A DNA stretch of 64,000 nucleotides from positions 1 through 64,000 of the forward strand of contig PDLQ01000026.1 in NCBI GenBank assembly GCA_002591745.1, given 5' to 3'. This document shows positions 1 to 8,738 of this stretch, piece after piece. Both the position numbers and the translations under genes were made by a program. Position 1 is the first letter of the stretch. Each line of letters starts with the position of its first letter. This DNA comes from Lewinellaceae bacterium SD302 (GTDB taxonomy: Bacteria > Bacteroidota > Bacteroidia > Chitinophagales > Saprospiraceae). A model generated the notes under the pieces. That model was not told the origin of the DNA. It did not search any database and saw nothing but the letters and a program-made list of their open reading frames with translations.

Positions 1-1060
1 TAGCTGTACACGAAACTGTCCGGACCGCTGTAGTCGGCGTCGGGAATGTAGGTGTAGCTGCCGTCGAGGTTCAGCGTCAGCGTACCGTTCGTTACGTCCG
101 TCACCAGGGTGATCAGCGTATCCGGGCCGTCGACATCCGTGTCGTTGTCGACTACGTTGTCCGTCAAGGTAGCGTCTTCGTCCACCATTGGGGCGTCGTC
201 CATTGCATCCGGAGCGTCGTTGACTGGCGTGACCTCGTAGATGATGACTACCGTATCGCAGTTACCCGTTTGATCACAAGTGATCTTGAGCAGCGTATCG
301 CCACCGTTGTAATCTAGCTGGGGAGTGTAGACCACACAGGTGTCGTCCAGCAGTACTGCCGTACCGAAGCCGGGCATCGTCAGCGTGCAGTCCAAAACGT
401 CGCCGGCATCGGCATCCGTAATTACGAAGCAGGTGGTATCCGGAGTATCTTCCGGAACGATCACCATCACCGTATCGGGAGGAGTGATCACCGGCGGATC
501 ATTGACTGGTACAACCGTAATATTCACCGTAGCCGTATCGCAGAGCTCAGGTATTCCGCCGTCGCAGTAGCTGTAAACGAAACTGTCCGGACCGTTGTAG
601 TCGGCGTCGGGAACGTAGGTGTAGCTACCGTCGGGGTTCAGCGTCAACGTACCATTCGTTACGTCCGTCACCAGGGTGATCAGCGTATCCGGGCCGTCGA
701 CGTCCGTGTCGTTGTCAACTACGTTGTCCGTCAAGGTGTCGTCTTCGTCCACCATCGGGGCGTCGTCCATTGCATCTGGTGCGTCGTTGACTGGCGTGAC
801 CGTGATATTGACCGTAGCCGTATCACAGAGTTCAGGCATTCCGCCGTCGCAGTAGCTGTAAGCGAAACTGTCCGGACCGTTGTAATCCGCGTCGGGAACG
901 TAGGTGTAGCTGCCGTCGGGGTTCAGCGTCAACGTACCGTTCGTTACGTCCGTCACCAGGGTGATCAGCGTGTCCGGGCCATCGACGTCCGTGTCGTTAT
1001 CAACTACGTTATCCGTTAAGGTATCGTCTTCGTCCACCATTGGTGCGTCGTCGATGGCGA
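1..1060 (-). repeat. Tandem cadherin-like 95-residue repeats
   Basis: The anchor sequence ccaccat (encoding MVDEDD on the minus strand) recurs at 182, 749 and 1034. The spacing is 285 bp (95 codons) and 567 bp (189 codons, one repeat plus a diverged copy). DNA identity between units is very high, which points to recent duplication or gene conversion. The array continues beyond the left edge. Confidence 0.85.
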
Positions 1061-4010
1061 TCGGGGCTTCATTTATTTCAATTCTCAAGGTTAATGATGC
1101 TGTGTCTGAAGATCCATTCGCATCCCTAATCATATAGGTTAAAGCATCGATTCCACTTGTGGCTAGAGGTGTATATAAGATAAAATCATCTCCAGACGTA
1201 TTACTAGTACCGTTGTTATCTACTTCAGCATTACCTAGTTCAGGTAAATTTGTAATTTGAATAGGATTCAACGTATCCGGACCATCTTCACCAAAGTCAT
1301 CATTGATCAAGACCATAATAGCTTCTTGACTCATGGTGGTAATTATTACAGTATCTCTATTGGCTACTGGACTTCCGTCACAAGCATCCGGAACTCCGTT
1401 GCCATCACTGTCTAGCAAGTCATTACCAGCACAGCATTTGTCCAGACAATCGGGAACGCCATCATTATCAATGTCAGAACGCACATAAGCGTAGTAGATG
1501 TCCAAGCCACCTAGTAAAGAAGCATTGACCAAGCCATTTAGAGAAATGACTATTTCATCAAAATCTTCGCTAGTCTTAAAACTGATTAGAGAGAAATCAT
1601 CCCCACTAGTAAACAGGCTGACGTTTATAAGAGGATTACTGGCAAAAAAGCTTTCTTGTAAGTCACCATCCAGGTAAGTGGAAATACTTAGATTGCTTAG
1701 AGTTGTCAGATCTAATAAGGCATTATTCCCCCTTATTAAAAATCCGGCTTCATAACCGGCTGGAATCGTTATAGCTGATATAACCGCAACAGTAGCTTCG
1801 TTAGCTACACCGGCTACCAGATTAAGGTTCGCAGAATTTACAGGATTTTCATCGACCAAATGGGCAATGGAATCCAAATCGCACCCTACACAGGCTAATC
1901 CACTGAAACCAGTTCTCTCAGCGTTCACCGACGCGCAATAATCCGATGAAGATGTTAGCGGCTCGATACACAATACTGAAGGGTCATCAAATGAACCCGT
2001 TGAAAAATCGCAACTCGAGTTTTCGACAAAAGCATAGTAAATTCTTATTGAGCTAAGGACGTTGGCCGCACTACCGAAAATGATTTCGATTTCATCAAAA
2101 TCTTGCGTTGTAGTAAATCCGATACGTTGTAGATCTCCGCCGGCTTGCGGCAAGACCGCAGCTTCCAGCAAATTTCCGCCGCCAGATACCTCTTGCAAAT
2201 TGTCGTCCAGGTAGGTTCTGAGTTCGAGACCGCCCAAGACCGTAGCATCCAATAAACCGGTTGGAAAGTCTACCACAAACCCTGCCCTCATACCTGCCGG
2301 GTAAACTACGTTAGTATCCTTTACGGAAACCAACGAAGTTTGTGAAAGCAGGGTTAACAGGCTCGAATACTCGAGGAAATTGGTCAGGTCGGTATCGGTT
2401 ACATTAGTAGCGTCAGTATCTGCACAAAGAAGACATACGCCATTAAAAGCGCCAGCGTCGTCAATCACGACTCCACTTCCCGTTACGGGATCATTGCATA
2501 TCACGGAGGGCATAGATTCCGAAAAATCTATAAAGACCGTATCTGCACAGGCACCTTCTGAAAGCACAAATCCATATAGCCCTTCTGCATCTAGTCCCGT
2601 TACACTCCCACTCGGATCAATTGTAGCCGAAGATGGATTACCCGCTAACGGCATCCACGACTGTCCGCCTAATGCCGGTGGTAATTGAGCCATTCCCGGA
2701 GTAACATCTGCACAAACGTTTAAATCTGGTCCTGCGCTAATTCTGCAATTTGGATTGCACGCTAATGGCAGGCCAAGATCATTCAATATATTATCGTCTC
2801 CTACACATTTATCAATACAGTTAGGGATGCCATCGGAATCATCGTCGTAACGAACGAAGGCATTGAATATCGTCAGATTTTCCAAGGCCGCCAGTCCTGC
2901 CTGAATCACTAATCTGACCTCATCATAGTCCAATGCGGTTGGTATGCTTAGTGAAAGCATATTCCCACCCGTCAAAATGCCGACACCGGCCAGATCATCG
3001 TTTAGTTCAATTGCCTCTTGTAATACACCCCCGTTATAGGTCTCTATCGTAAATTTGCTGAGAACATTGATATCAAGCAAATTGAGTAGCGTATTTTGCG
3101 CAACCACGAATCCGGCTTCGCTTCCCGCCGGCTGGACCGAACCGGTGGATACCGAAAAGCCATAGGTACCGGCCAAGGTCACTCCGTAGATGATCTGCGC
3201 TCCATCCGTCAGGTCGTCGTTGATAGCTTCTTCCTCATCAATAACATCACAGAGAATACAGATACCTCCGGTGAATCCCGTTCTGGCATCAACAATCGTA
3301 GGCGTGAATCCATTGGCTGGAATGACCTCCGTAGAACATTCAGCATCACAGTTAACGTCTTCCTCGTATGCATAAAATACTCTTACATCTCCCGCCAGAT
3401 TGAGATTCACTACCGAACCCAATGCCAATTCTACCTCATCAAAAGATTGAGAAGCGACAAACTCTATTCGCTGCTTCCTGCCGCCGCCCCCCAATAGAGA
3501 AAGGTCAATCGTACTTCCGCTGAAGGTAGCAGTCTCTCTGAGTTCGTTGTCCTGATAGGTGCGTATTTCTAAACCGCTTAGGATATCCACTGAAAGTAAA
3601 CTGTTGTTAACCTCTACTACGAAACCCACCCTCCTTCCGGCCGGGTATTCACCATCAGTTGATTTGATGCTAACCAACGAACTGCCCAGTAAAGAGGCGG
3701 AAAGGTCGAATTCGGCAAAATTATTTAGCGTTGAATCAATAACGTTCTCAAGTGTACTACCACCCAGTAGTACGCCTAATGTTCCGGTAGTCACACGATC
3801 AATTACCACTGGCTTACCAACCAATGGGTTATTGCAATCCTCCGGAGGAGGTGCTAAGTTCGGAGTTTCTGCACTTGTTATCAGTGAGCCACTTACACTT
3901 GCGTAATCACCAGCATTTACCGTGGTAAATATCGTCAGTAATATAACGAAGCCAATGGACAAAGCGGATAGGTAGGAGCGAGTGCTCCCTTCAAGGTTCA
4001 ATTTTTTCAT
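1..4010 (-). CDS. Giant secreted adhesin-like protein (partial; C-terminus beyond window)
   Basis: Open from ATG 4010 through the left edge, over 1330 codons. The N-terminus (MKKLNLEGSTRSYLSALSIG, then a hydrophobic stretch) looks like a signal peptide. Four related modules of about 150-190 residues follow (roughly residues 54-214, 237-384, 504-659, 687-841). Each has a GFxV...LL..L..L.I.TY.D..LQE core, an FDE motif and I/V-x-YA-V, and several carry a CxxC-type pair. Calcium-type DxDxDGxxDxxD segments (thrombospondin type 3-like) follow modules 2 and 4. From about residue 877 come tandem cadherin-like/Ig-like repeats of 95 residues (APMVDEDDTLTDNVVDNDTD; DGSYTYVPDADYNGPDSF). Such repeats are typical of large bacterial surface proteins. 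Surface or secreted adhesion is inferred; a type IX secretion C-terminal domain would lie outside the window. The module family is not one I can name. Confidence 0.8.
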   Translation of the reverse strand, partial: MKKLNLEGSTRSYLSALSIGFVILLTIFTTVNAGDYASVSGSLITSAETPNLAPPPEDCNNPLVGKPVVIDRVTTGTLGVLLGGSTLENVIDSTLNNFAEFDLSASLLGSSLVSIKSTDGEYPAGRRVGFVVEVNNSLLSVDILSGLEIRTYQDNELRETATFSGSTIDLSLLGGGGRKQRIEFVASQSFDEVELALGSVVNLNLAGDVRVFYAYEEDVNCDAECSTEVIPANGFTPTIVDARTGFTGGICILCDVIDEEEAINDDLTDGAQIIYGVTLAGTYGFSVSTGSVQPAGSEAGFVVAQNTLLNLLDINVLSKFTIETYNGGVLQEAIELNDDLAGVGILTGGNMLSLSIPTALDYDEVRLVIQAGLAALENLTIFNAFVRYDDDSDGIPNCIDKCVGDDNILNDLGLPLACNPNCRISAGPDLNVCADVTPGMAQLPPALGGQSWMPLAGNPSSATIDPSGSVTGLDAEGLYGFVLSEGACADTVFIDFSESMPSVICNDPVTGSGVVIDDAGAFNGVCLLCADTDATNVTDTDLTNFLEYSSLLTLLSQTSLVSVKDTNVVYPAGMRAGFVVDFPTGLLDATVLGGLELRTYLDDNLQEVSGGGNLLEAAVLPQAGGDLQRIGFTTTQDFDEIEIIFGSAANVLSSIRIYYAFVENSSCDFSTGSFDDPSVLCIEPLTSSSDYCASVNAERTGFSGLACVGCDLDSIAHLVDENPVNSANLNLVAGVANEATVAVISAITIPAGYEAGFLIRGNNALLDLTTLSNLSISTYLDGDLQESFFASNPLINVSLFTSGDDFSLISFKTSEDFDEIVISLNGLVNASLLGGLDIYYAYVRSDIDNDGVPDCLDKCCAGNDLLDSDGNGVPDACDGSPVANRDTVIITTMSQEAIMVLINDDFGEDGPDTLNPIQITNLPELGNAEVDNNGTSNTSGDDFILYTPLATSGIDALTYMIRDANGSSDTASLTLRIEINEAPIAIDDAPMVDEDDTLTDNVVDNDTDVDGPDTLITLVTDVTNGTLTLNPDGSYTYVPDADYNGPDSFAYSYCDGGMPELCDTATVNITVTPVNDAPDAMDDAPMVDEDDTLTDNVVDNDTDVDGPDTLITLVTDVTNGTLTLNPDGSYTYVPDADYNGPDSFVYSYCDGGIPELCDTATVNITVVPVNDPPVITPPDTVMVIVPEDTPDTTCFVITDADAGDVLDCTLTMPGFGTAVLLDDTCVVYTPQLDYNGGDTLLKITCDQTGNCDTVVIIYEVTPVNDAPDAMDDAPMVDEDATLTDNVVDNDTDVDGPDTLITLVTDVTNGTLTLNLDGSYTYIPDADYSGPDSFVYS

Positions 4011-4300
4011 GTGATCTTAAATTACAAAACTGGCTGCGGCCAAATTGCCGCAACAAAATCAAATATTTCAGTAAAAAATGTAGCGAATGTGTTTAACTAC
4101 GATTAAAAATAGTAACGGTAAATTAGTGTTCTATGTAACTTTTCTATTGTTTCATCTACATCAAAGATAGGTTTGTCAACGATACTATCACGTTAAAACC
4201 CAACTTTTAACATTTACAGGAAAATATTTTCGTCAAGAAAACAATTAGATATTGATTGCTCCAAGGAATTAATTTTATAAAATATTAAAATAATCGCCCC
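4011..4300. other. Intergenic spacer, AT-rich
   Basis: 290 bp between the HlyD-like gene and the adhesin gene, both on the minus strand. It is AT-rich. A short hairpin (TGCGGC at 4035-4040, GCCGCA at 4047-4052) lies in the presumed leader of the adhesin gene. I see no coding sequence. Confidence 0.6.
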
Positions 4301-5584
4301 CTACTCCCGGTCAAATAACCAGGCCAGCAAACGCTTCTCCCCCACTACGATCTCCGCGTCCGCCCGCATGAAGGGGACCGGTTCAAGGCGGTTACCGGTG
4401 TTGGTGACCATCCCATTGGGCAGGCCGACCAGAATTGGAATGACATCTCCGCTGGGTATGGGCGATTTACTTTCTACCACCCCGGCCACGGAGCCGAATT
4501 CCTCAGAAGGGTAATTAAGGAATTTAATAATCACCCGATCACCCACTGCTACTTTGCCAGACCCCTGTAATGGTAAATCGATCCGGCCGAGTACACCCTG
4601 AGGATTAACGGGTAGTAGAGTGGCCAACTCATCGTCTGCGCTAAATCGTTGTTGCTCACGTACATCAATGTTTACCAATACAATGCCGTCTTTCGGGGCT
4701 ACCAGTAAATGGGTCTGTTTCCAGCTTTCCACTGCCTGGAGCAACAGATTATAGCGTTCCCGTAAATTTCGGGAGGCTACCTCCAACTCCGTTTGTTCCC
4801 CGGAACGAAATTGTTCTTTTTGACCATCCAGCAATTCTATATTGACGGTCAGGTCCCGGATGCGTCCCTCACTGGCAGCCAGTAAGCGTCGGGTTCGCAA
4901 ATCAGTCTCGGCTACCTCATCGAACTCAGACTGCTCGATGATGCCATTATCAAGTAGATTCTGTTGGCGAAGTAGATTGCGGGCCGTCATTACGACCTCC
5001 TTCATCAGTTGGTCCCGCACTGCTTTCTCACTCTTCATCGCCGTTTCCTGCTGACGAATCCGACGATTGATCTCCCGGTCACTCAGTCCAGACAGGCGAC
5101 GATCTCTGGCGACCAAGTACTTCTCCCTGGCTTCTACGAATTGATAAAGATCTTCCTGCACCTCCCCCAAAATCAGAGAATTGACTATATCCATTTCCGC
5201 CAGCATGGAGTCCGTTGGAGCGACGCCATTTTGCAACAGGGTGTTTTCCAGAAACTGTACGTGCTTGAAACGGGCCGGAGATTTAAAGACCATTAATGTA
5301 GCCCCCGCCACTACGCTGTCCTCCCGCTCTACCAGAATACGGTCCACGGTCAGGTTCCGGGGAGCCGTGAGACGACGGGCGGGTTCCACCGAAGTCAGGG
5401 TCAGTCGGCTGCTTACTACGTCCGGATAGCGATAGATGTAAGCTACCCACATAGTGACGACCAAGGCTACGAGTACCAGGATGTTTCCAAATCGCACCAG
5501 GTAACTGGGAGTGGTACCCAGTATCTCCGAGATGGCGTCGGAACGGGGTTGGGTTCTGGTATTGTTACTATCACTTGTAGGCAT
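4301..5584 (-). CDS. HlyD-family membrane fusion (adaptor) protein
   Basis: 427 residues from ATG 5584 (a GTG lies one codon upstream). There is a cytoplasmic N-terminus, one membrane helix at about residues 32-52 (ILVLVALVVTMWVAYIYR), then a periplasmic part. That part has a split lipoyl/biotinyl-like half (LTAPRNLTVDRILVEREDSV), a long alpha-helical hairpin (about 95-275) and a second barrel half (LLVAPKDGIVLVNIDV), the usual HlyD architecture. Such adaptors link an inner-membrane ABC exporter to an outer-membrane channel. The C39-type ABC gene upstream on the same strand is the obvious partner, but a 520-bp hairpin-rich spacer separates them and no TolC gene is visible. One copy of the TGCTACTTTG repeat lies in frame and encodes KVA in GSGKVAVGDR. 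Confidence 0.85.
   Translation of the reverse strand: MPTSDSNNTRTQPRSDAISEILGTTPSYLVRFGNILVLVALVVTMWVAYIYRYPDVVSSRLTLTSVEPARRLTAPRNLTVDRILVEREDSVVAGATLMVFKSPARFKHVQFLENTLLQNGVAPTDSMLAEMDIVNSLILGEVQEDLYQFVEAREKYLVARDRRLSGLSDREINRRIRQQETAMKSEKAVRDQLMKEVVMTARNLLRQQNLLDNGIIEQSEFDEVAETDLRTRRLLAASEGRIRDLTVNIELLDGQKEQFRSGEQTELEVASRNLRERYNLLLQAVESWKQTHLLVAPKDGIVLVNIDVREQQRFSADDELATLLPVNPQGVLGRIDLPLQGSGKVAVGDRVIIKFLNYPSEEFGSVAGVVESKSPIPSGDVIPILVGLPNGMVTNTGNRLEPVPFMRADAEIVVGEKRLLAWLFDRE
4547..4556 (+). repeat. TGCTACTTTG dispersed repeat, inside HlyD gene
   Basis: Exact core in the context cac-core-ccagac. Read on the minus strand it encodes GKVAV of the HlyD-like adaptor, in the same codon phase as the other intragenic copies. 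Confidence 0.85.
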
Positions 5585-5697
5585 CACAGGGGGATTAGAC
5601 TGCCGTTTTAGCTTGTTATGTTAGCATGCCGCTTTAACGTTCCACTCTAACTTGCCTCCGGCGGCTTCTTTTTTGCATTGCCAAAAAAAGAAGCAAA

Positions 5698-5749
5698 AAA
5701 GACGAACTCAGTAAACTCGCTTCGCTCAAACAGTACTGAGTTCGTCTTT
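5698..5749. repeat. Perfect 16-bp inverted repeat
   Basis: AAAGACGAACTCAGTA (5698-5713) pairs exactly with TACTGAGTTCGTCTTT (5734-5749) around a 20-nt loop. It is flanked by A-rich and T-rich sequence, so it could act as a bidirectional terminator or be a palindromic mobile repeat. The A/T-rich hairpin at 5664-5694 abuts it. Confidence 0.8.
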
Positions 5750-5920
5750 CTTCGTAGAGGAGCATTTTAGTTAAAGTGAAAGTTGCTCAAAGCGACGTAA
5801 TAAAACTTCTACATCAAATATTATGTCGCGTTTGGCATGCCGCTTTGCGCAGCTCCATTCTTCGCTAAAAGCATCAGTTCGGAGCAGTTGTTTTGAATAC
5901 TGTTTGAGCGAAGGGAGTTT

Positions 5921-5954
5921 ACCTTCGGTGATCGTCCCTACGGTCCTCGGAGTT
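5921..5954 (+). repeat. 34-bp dispersed repeat ACCT..GTT, copy A
   Basis: ACCTTCGGTGATCGTCCCTA followed by CGGTCCTCGGAGTT. It matches 30680-30713 at 32 of 34 positions. A 16-nt partial copy is at 30621-30636. It sits inside the loop of the 5890-5963 inverted repeat. Confidence 0.8.
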
Positions 5955-6083
5955 ATTCAAAACTAGATTTTTTTGCTACTTTTTTCATCAATGGAAAAAG
6001 TAGGGTAAGAGCGGCAAGTCAAATCAGCACGTAAAATAAACATAAAGTCATTAATCTGAAAAGGGTAAGAGCAGCAAGTAAAA

Positions 6084-6117
6084 GGGCAGTTAAATCGCCA
6101 TCGCGATTTAACTGCCC
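6084..6117 (-). terminator. Rho-independent terminator overlapping the ABC gene stop codon
   Basis: GGGCAGTTAAATCGC (6084-6098) and GCGATTTAACTGCCC (6103-6117) form a perfect 15-bp stem with a 4-nt loop. On the minus strand the stem is followed by TTTT. The ABC gene's stop codon (6108-6110) lies inside the stem, which suggests the exporter transcript ends here rather than running into the HlyD gene. Confidence 0.8.
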
Positions 6118-8303
6118 AACTCCACCTGCTGCTGCACCAAGTTAAAATAAGTAGACCGTTCGTACATCAACTCTCCGTGTGAGCCCTGCTCCACGATCTC
6201 CCCGCTTTCCAGTACAATGATGTGATCGGCCTGGCGAATAGTCGTGTAACGCTGAGCCACCATGATGACGGTGCGACCTTTGAAATGCTCCAGCAACTCA
6301 TCCATGATCAACACCTCGGTAAAGGCGTTGAGGCCGGTCGTGGCTTCGTCGAGGAAGAGAATTTTCGGATTCTTGTAGATCGCCCTGGCAATCAAAATAC
6401 GTTGTTGTTGTCCCCGGCTAAGGCCCATTCCCTTTTCCCCGATCGGCGTTTTGTAGCCCATTGGCAATCCTTCGATGAAGGACTGGATCTGGGCGATCCG
6501 TACGGCTTCCAGTAATCTTTGCTGGTCGATCACCTCGTCACCCAAAGCAATGTTTTTGGCAATCGTTTCCGAGAAAATGAAACCATCCTGTTGCACCATA
6601 CCGATCTCCTTACGCCAGGCCTGGTTCTCAATGGCGTGGAGGTTGGTGGTTCCCAGCGAAACCGTCCCCTCACTCGGAGCGTAGAAGCCCAGTAGTATTT
6701 GCAGTAAAGTTGATTTCCCGCTTCCGGAAGAACCGACGATCGCCGTGATCTTATTCCGGGGAATCCTGGTGGTAACGTTCCGCAGGATCTGGGGTGAATG
6801 CGGGCCAACGTAATGGAAATCTACCTGATCCACGCTGATGTAATCGGACTCAGGCACAAACCCGAGTTGTTCTTCCGGCCGGTCTTCGTCCTGCTTGCCG
6901 TGCACTTCATCCATCCGCTCCAGACTGAGGGCGCTTTCCTGATAATTGTGCATCAGGTCGGCAAAATCGCGGATCACTACATTGAGTTGGGCCAGGATAT
7001 AATGTATGGCTACCAGCATCCCGATACTCATGGTATTATTCAGTACTGCAATGGCCGCCAGAAAGGTGATGATCAGGTTCTTACTCTCGTTCAGCACCCC
7101 GGCACCAGTCCGCTGGACCTGATCGATCTGCATCAGTTTCACACTGGTGTGGTAAATATGTGCCTGGTTGCGTTCCCAGCTCCAGCGTTTGCGGCGTTCC
7201 GCACCGTAGAGTTTGATCTCCGCCATTCCTGAGACAATTTCCTGAAGCTGTGCCTGATTATCCGCAGCCTGATCCAGCCGGCGAATATCCAGTTCTCGCC
7301 TTTGCCGCTGGAAGAAGTAGAGCCAACCCAGATGCAGGACAGTGCCAACCAGAAAAACACCCAGAATTTGCTTGTTCCACAGGGCCAGTACAAAGCCGAA
7401 AGCCACGAAATTCATCAGGCTGAAAATGCTCATCAATGTTTGGCCGGTCAGGAAACGCTGAACCCGATCGTGGTCATTGATCCGCTGTACCAGGTCCGAG
7501 CCGAGTCGACTATTGAAAAAGTTCATCGGCAGTCGCGTCAGCTTACTGATAAAATCCGAGATCAAACTCACGTTCACCCGGGTACCGATGTGCAATAAAA
7601 TCCAGCGCCGAAGCAAGCTGATCAGTGTCAACGTTACGAACAATACACCCTGGGCAATGACCACCAGAGTGATGAAATCACTGTCGTCGTAGACGATGCC
7701 CACGTCCACCATATTCTTCAGCAAGAAGGGAAACATGATCTGCAGGACCATGCCTACGATCAGCCCGCCAGCCAGTTGCCATAAAAGTTTCTGATACTTA
7801 CGGATATAGCCCCATACGTGGCCAATACTGCTTTTGTCTACTCCTTCCTTACCCTTTGCAAAAAACTCAGGGGTGGTTTCCAGCACCAAGCAAACACCGG
7901 TATCGGCCCTACCATTTTCCAATCCGGCGTCCATCCAGTAAGTCTTCATCTGCCCTTCCGAATAGCGGGCTTTCTGGACAGCAGGCTCCGGGTCGGCGAT
8001 TAAAAACTTGTTCCCTTTTACTTCGTACAAGACTACGAAGTGATCTTCTCCCCACGGAATGACGCAAGGCAGGGGGATCTCATTCCGCAATTGTTCCAAC
8101 GTAACGGGCAGCGCCAGCGTCTGTAGCCCGATAGCTTCGGCCCCGTCGCTGATTCCGGCCAGGGTAACGCCTTCCCGACTGATCCGTGTTTGCTCCCGCA
8201 AATACTCCAGCGAGTAGTAGCGGCCGTGGGATTTGGCCACCATCCGGAGACAAGCTGCCCCGCAATCGAGGGCCTCCAGCTGCTGAAAATATGGAAAAGA
8301 CAT
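6108..8303 (-). CDS. Peptidase (C39)-domain ABC exporter
   Basis: 731 residues in a complete LanT/bacteriocin-exporter layout. The N-terminal C39 cysteine protease domain has the catalytic Cys in LDCGAAC (residues 13-19), His in EDHFVVLYE (about 106) and Asp in IADPEP (about 122). A six-helix transmembrane domain (about 165-440) follows, then a nucleotide-binding domain with Walker A GSSGSGKSTLL, signature LSRGQQQRI and Walker B KILFLDEATTGL. The family removes a double-glycine leader from a peptide and exports it. The HlyD-like adaptor downstream probably completes the machine. I found no double-glycine precursor in the flanking spacers, so the cargo is unknown. Confidence 0.92.
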   Translation of the reverse strand: MSFPYFQQLEALDCGAACLRMVAKSHGRYYSLEYLREQTRISREGVTLAGISDGAEAIGLQTLALPVTLEQLRNEIPLPCVIPWGEDHFVVLYEVKGNKFLIADPEPAVQKARYSEGQMKTYWMDAGLENGRADTGVCLVLETTPEFFAKGKEGVDKSSIGHVWGYIRKYQKLLWQLAGGLIVGMVLQIMFPFLLKNMVDVGIVYDDSDFITLVVIAQGVLFVTLTLISLLRRWILLHIGTRVNVSLISDFISKLTRLPMNFFNSRLGSDLVQRINDHDRVQRFLTGQTLMSIFSLMNFVAFGFVLALWNKQILGVFLVGTVLHLGWLYFFQRQRRELDIRRLDQAADNQAQLQEIVSGMAEIKLYGAERRKRWSWERNQAHIYHTSVKLMQIDQVQRTGAGVLNESKNLIITFLAAIAVLNNTMSIGMLVAIHYILAQLNVVIRDFADLMHNYQESALSLERMDEVHGKQDEDRPEEQLGFVPESDYISVDQVDFHYVGPHSPQILRNVTTRIPRNKITAIVGSSGSGKSTLLQILLGFYAPSEGTVSLGTTNLHAIENQAWRKEIGMVQQDGFIFSETIAKNIALGDEVIDQQRLLEAVRIAQIQSFIEGLPMGYKTPIGEKGMGLSRGQQQRILIARAIYKNPKILFLDEATTGLNAFTEVLIMDELLEHFKGRTVIMVAQRYTTIRQADHIIVLESGEIVEQGSHGELMYERSTYFNLVQQQVELGS

Positions 8304-8738
8304 TTTTCGGTTAGACGTATTGAGGTTCGGGATGTCACCTAAAAAGCATCTGGTTTATAACCTGCTCTTGGGCTGTTGAATTTTCCGCCCGAAAACATCA
8401 CTTAGCTAAGCGGTATCTGGGGTTTAAAGACCCCTGGAAACTTAGCCGGTTCGGTTGCCGGACGGTTGCTCAACACCACGATAGCGGCGTTACAATCAGA
8501 ATAACTATTAAGTAGATGTCCCTTAAGGGTGTAAATATACGGAGAATTTATATTTGACGCATTTCCCGGATGGACGCAGCTAAACATGCCCATTCAGGGT
8601 ATAGTTGGTAATATGGCTGACTTCAAAGTAGCAGTGTTTTCGAATAAGCAGGCAATCCGCTTGCGTACCGTCAAGACCGTTATATCGCAAGCCGAACCTT
8701 TGAACCCATTATAGTCCACAGTCCATAAGTAACCGTTG
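8304..8738. other. Divergent spacer with one TGCTACTTTG repeat
   Basis: 435 bp between the minus-strand exporter and the plus-strand DM13 lipoprotein gene, so it should contain both promoters. A 63-codon minus-strand frame at 8402-8593 begins 30 nt downstream of the repeat. It has no recognisable domain or leader motif, and I do not call it. Confidence 0.55.
8624..8633 (-). repeat. TGCTACTTTG dispersed repeat, intergenic
   Basis: Complement reads cac-core-aagtcagcc. It lies in the divergent spacer upstream of the DM13 gene and points away from it. Confidence 0.85.

Larger units (their letters stand above)
5588..6107. other. Hairpin-rich spacer between ABC exporter and HlyD genes
   Basis: 520 bp with no convincing gene and no double-glycine leader peptide on either strand. 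It contains at least four inverted repeats: 5664-5694 (GCTTCTTTTTT/AAAAAAGAAGC), 5698-5749 (16-bp perfect stem), 5890-5963 (GTTTTGAATA/TATTCAAAAC) and 5976-6003 (13-bp stem with one wobble). Two direct repeats AGGGTAAGAGC(G/A)GCAAGT lie 60 bp apart at about 6003 and 6063. It also carries a copy of the 34-bp ACCT...GTT repeat found again at 30.7 kb. Confidence 0.75.

Noticed and set aside
8402-8593. 63-codon minus-strand frame starting 30 nt after a repeat copy, considered as the C39 exporter's substrate
   Set aside because: No double-glycine leader, no conserved features, and composition like spacer DNA.
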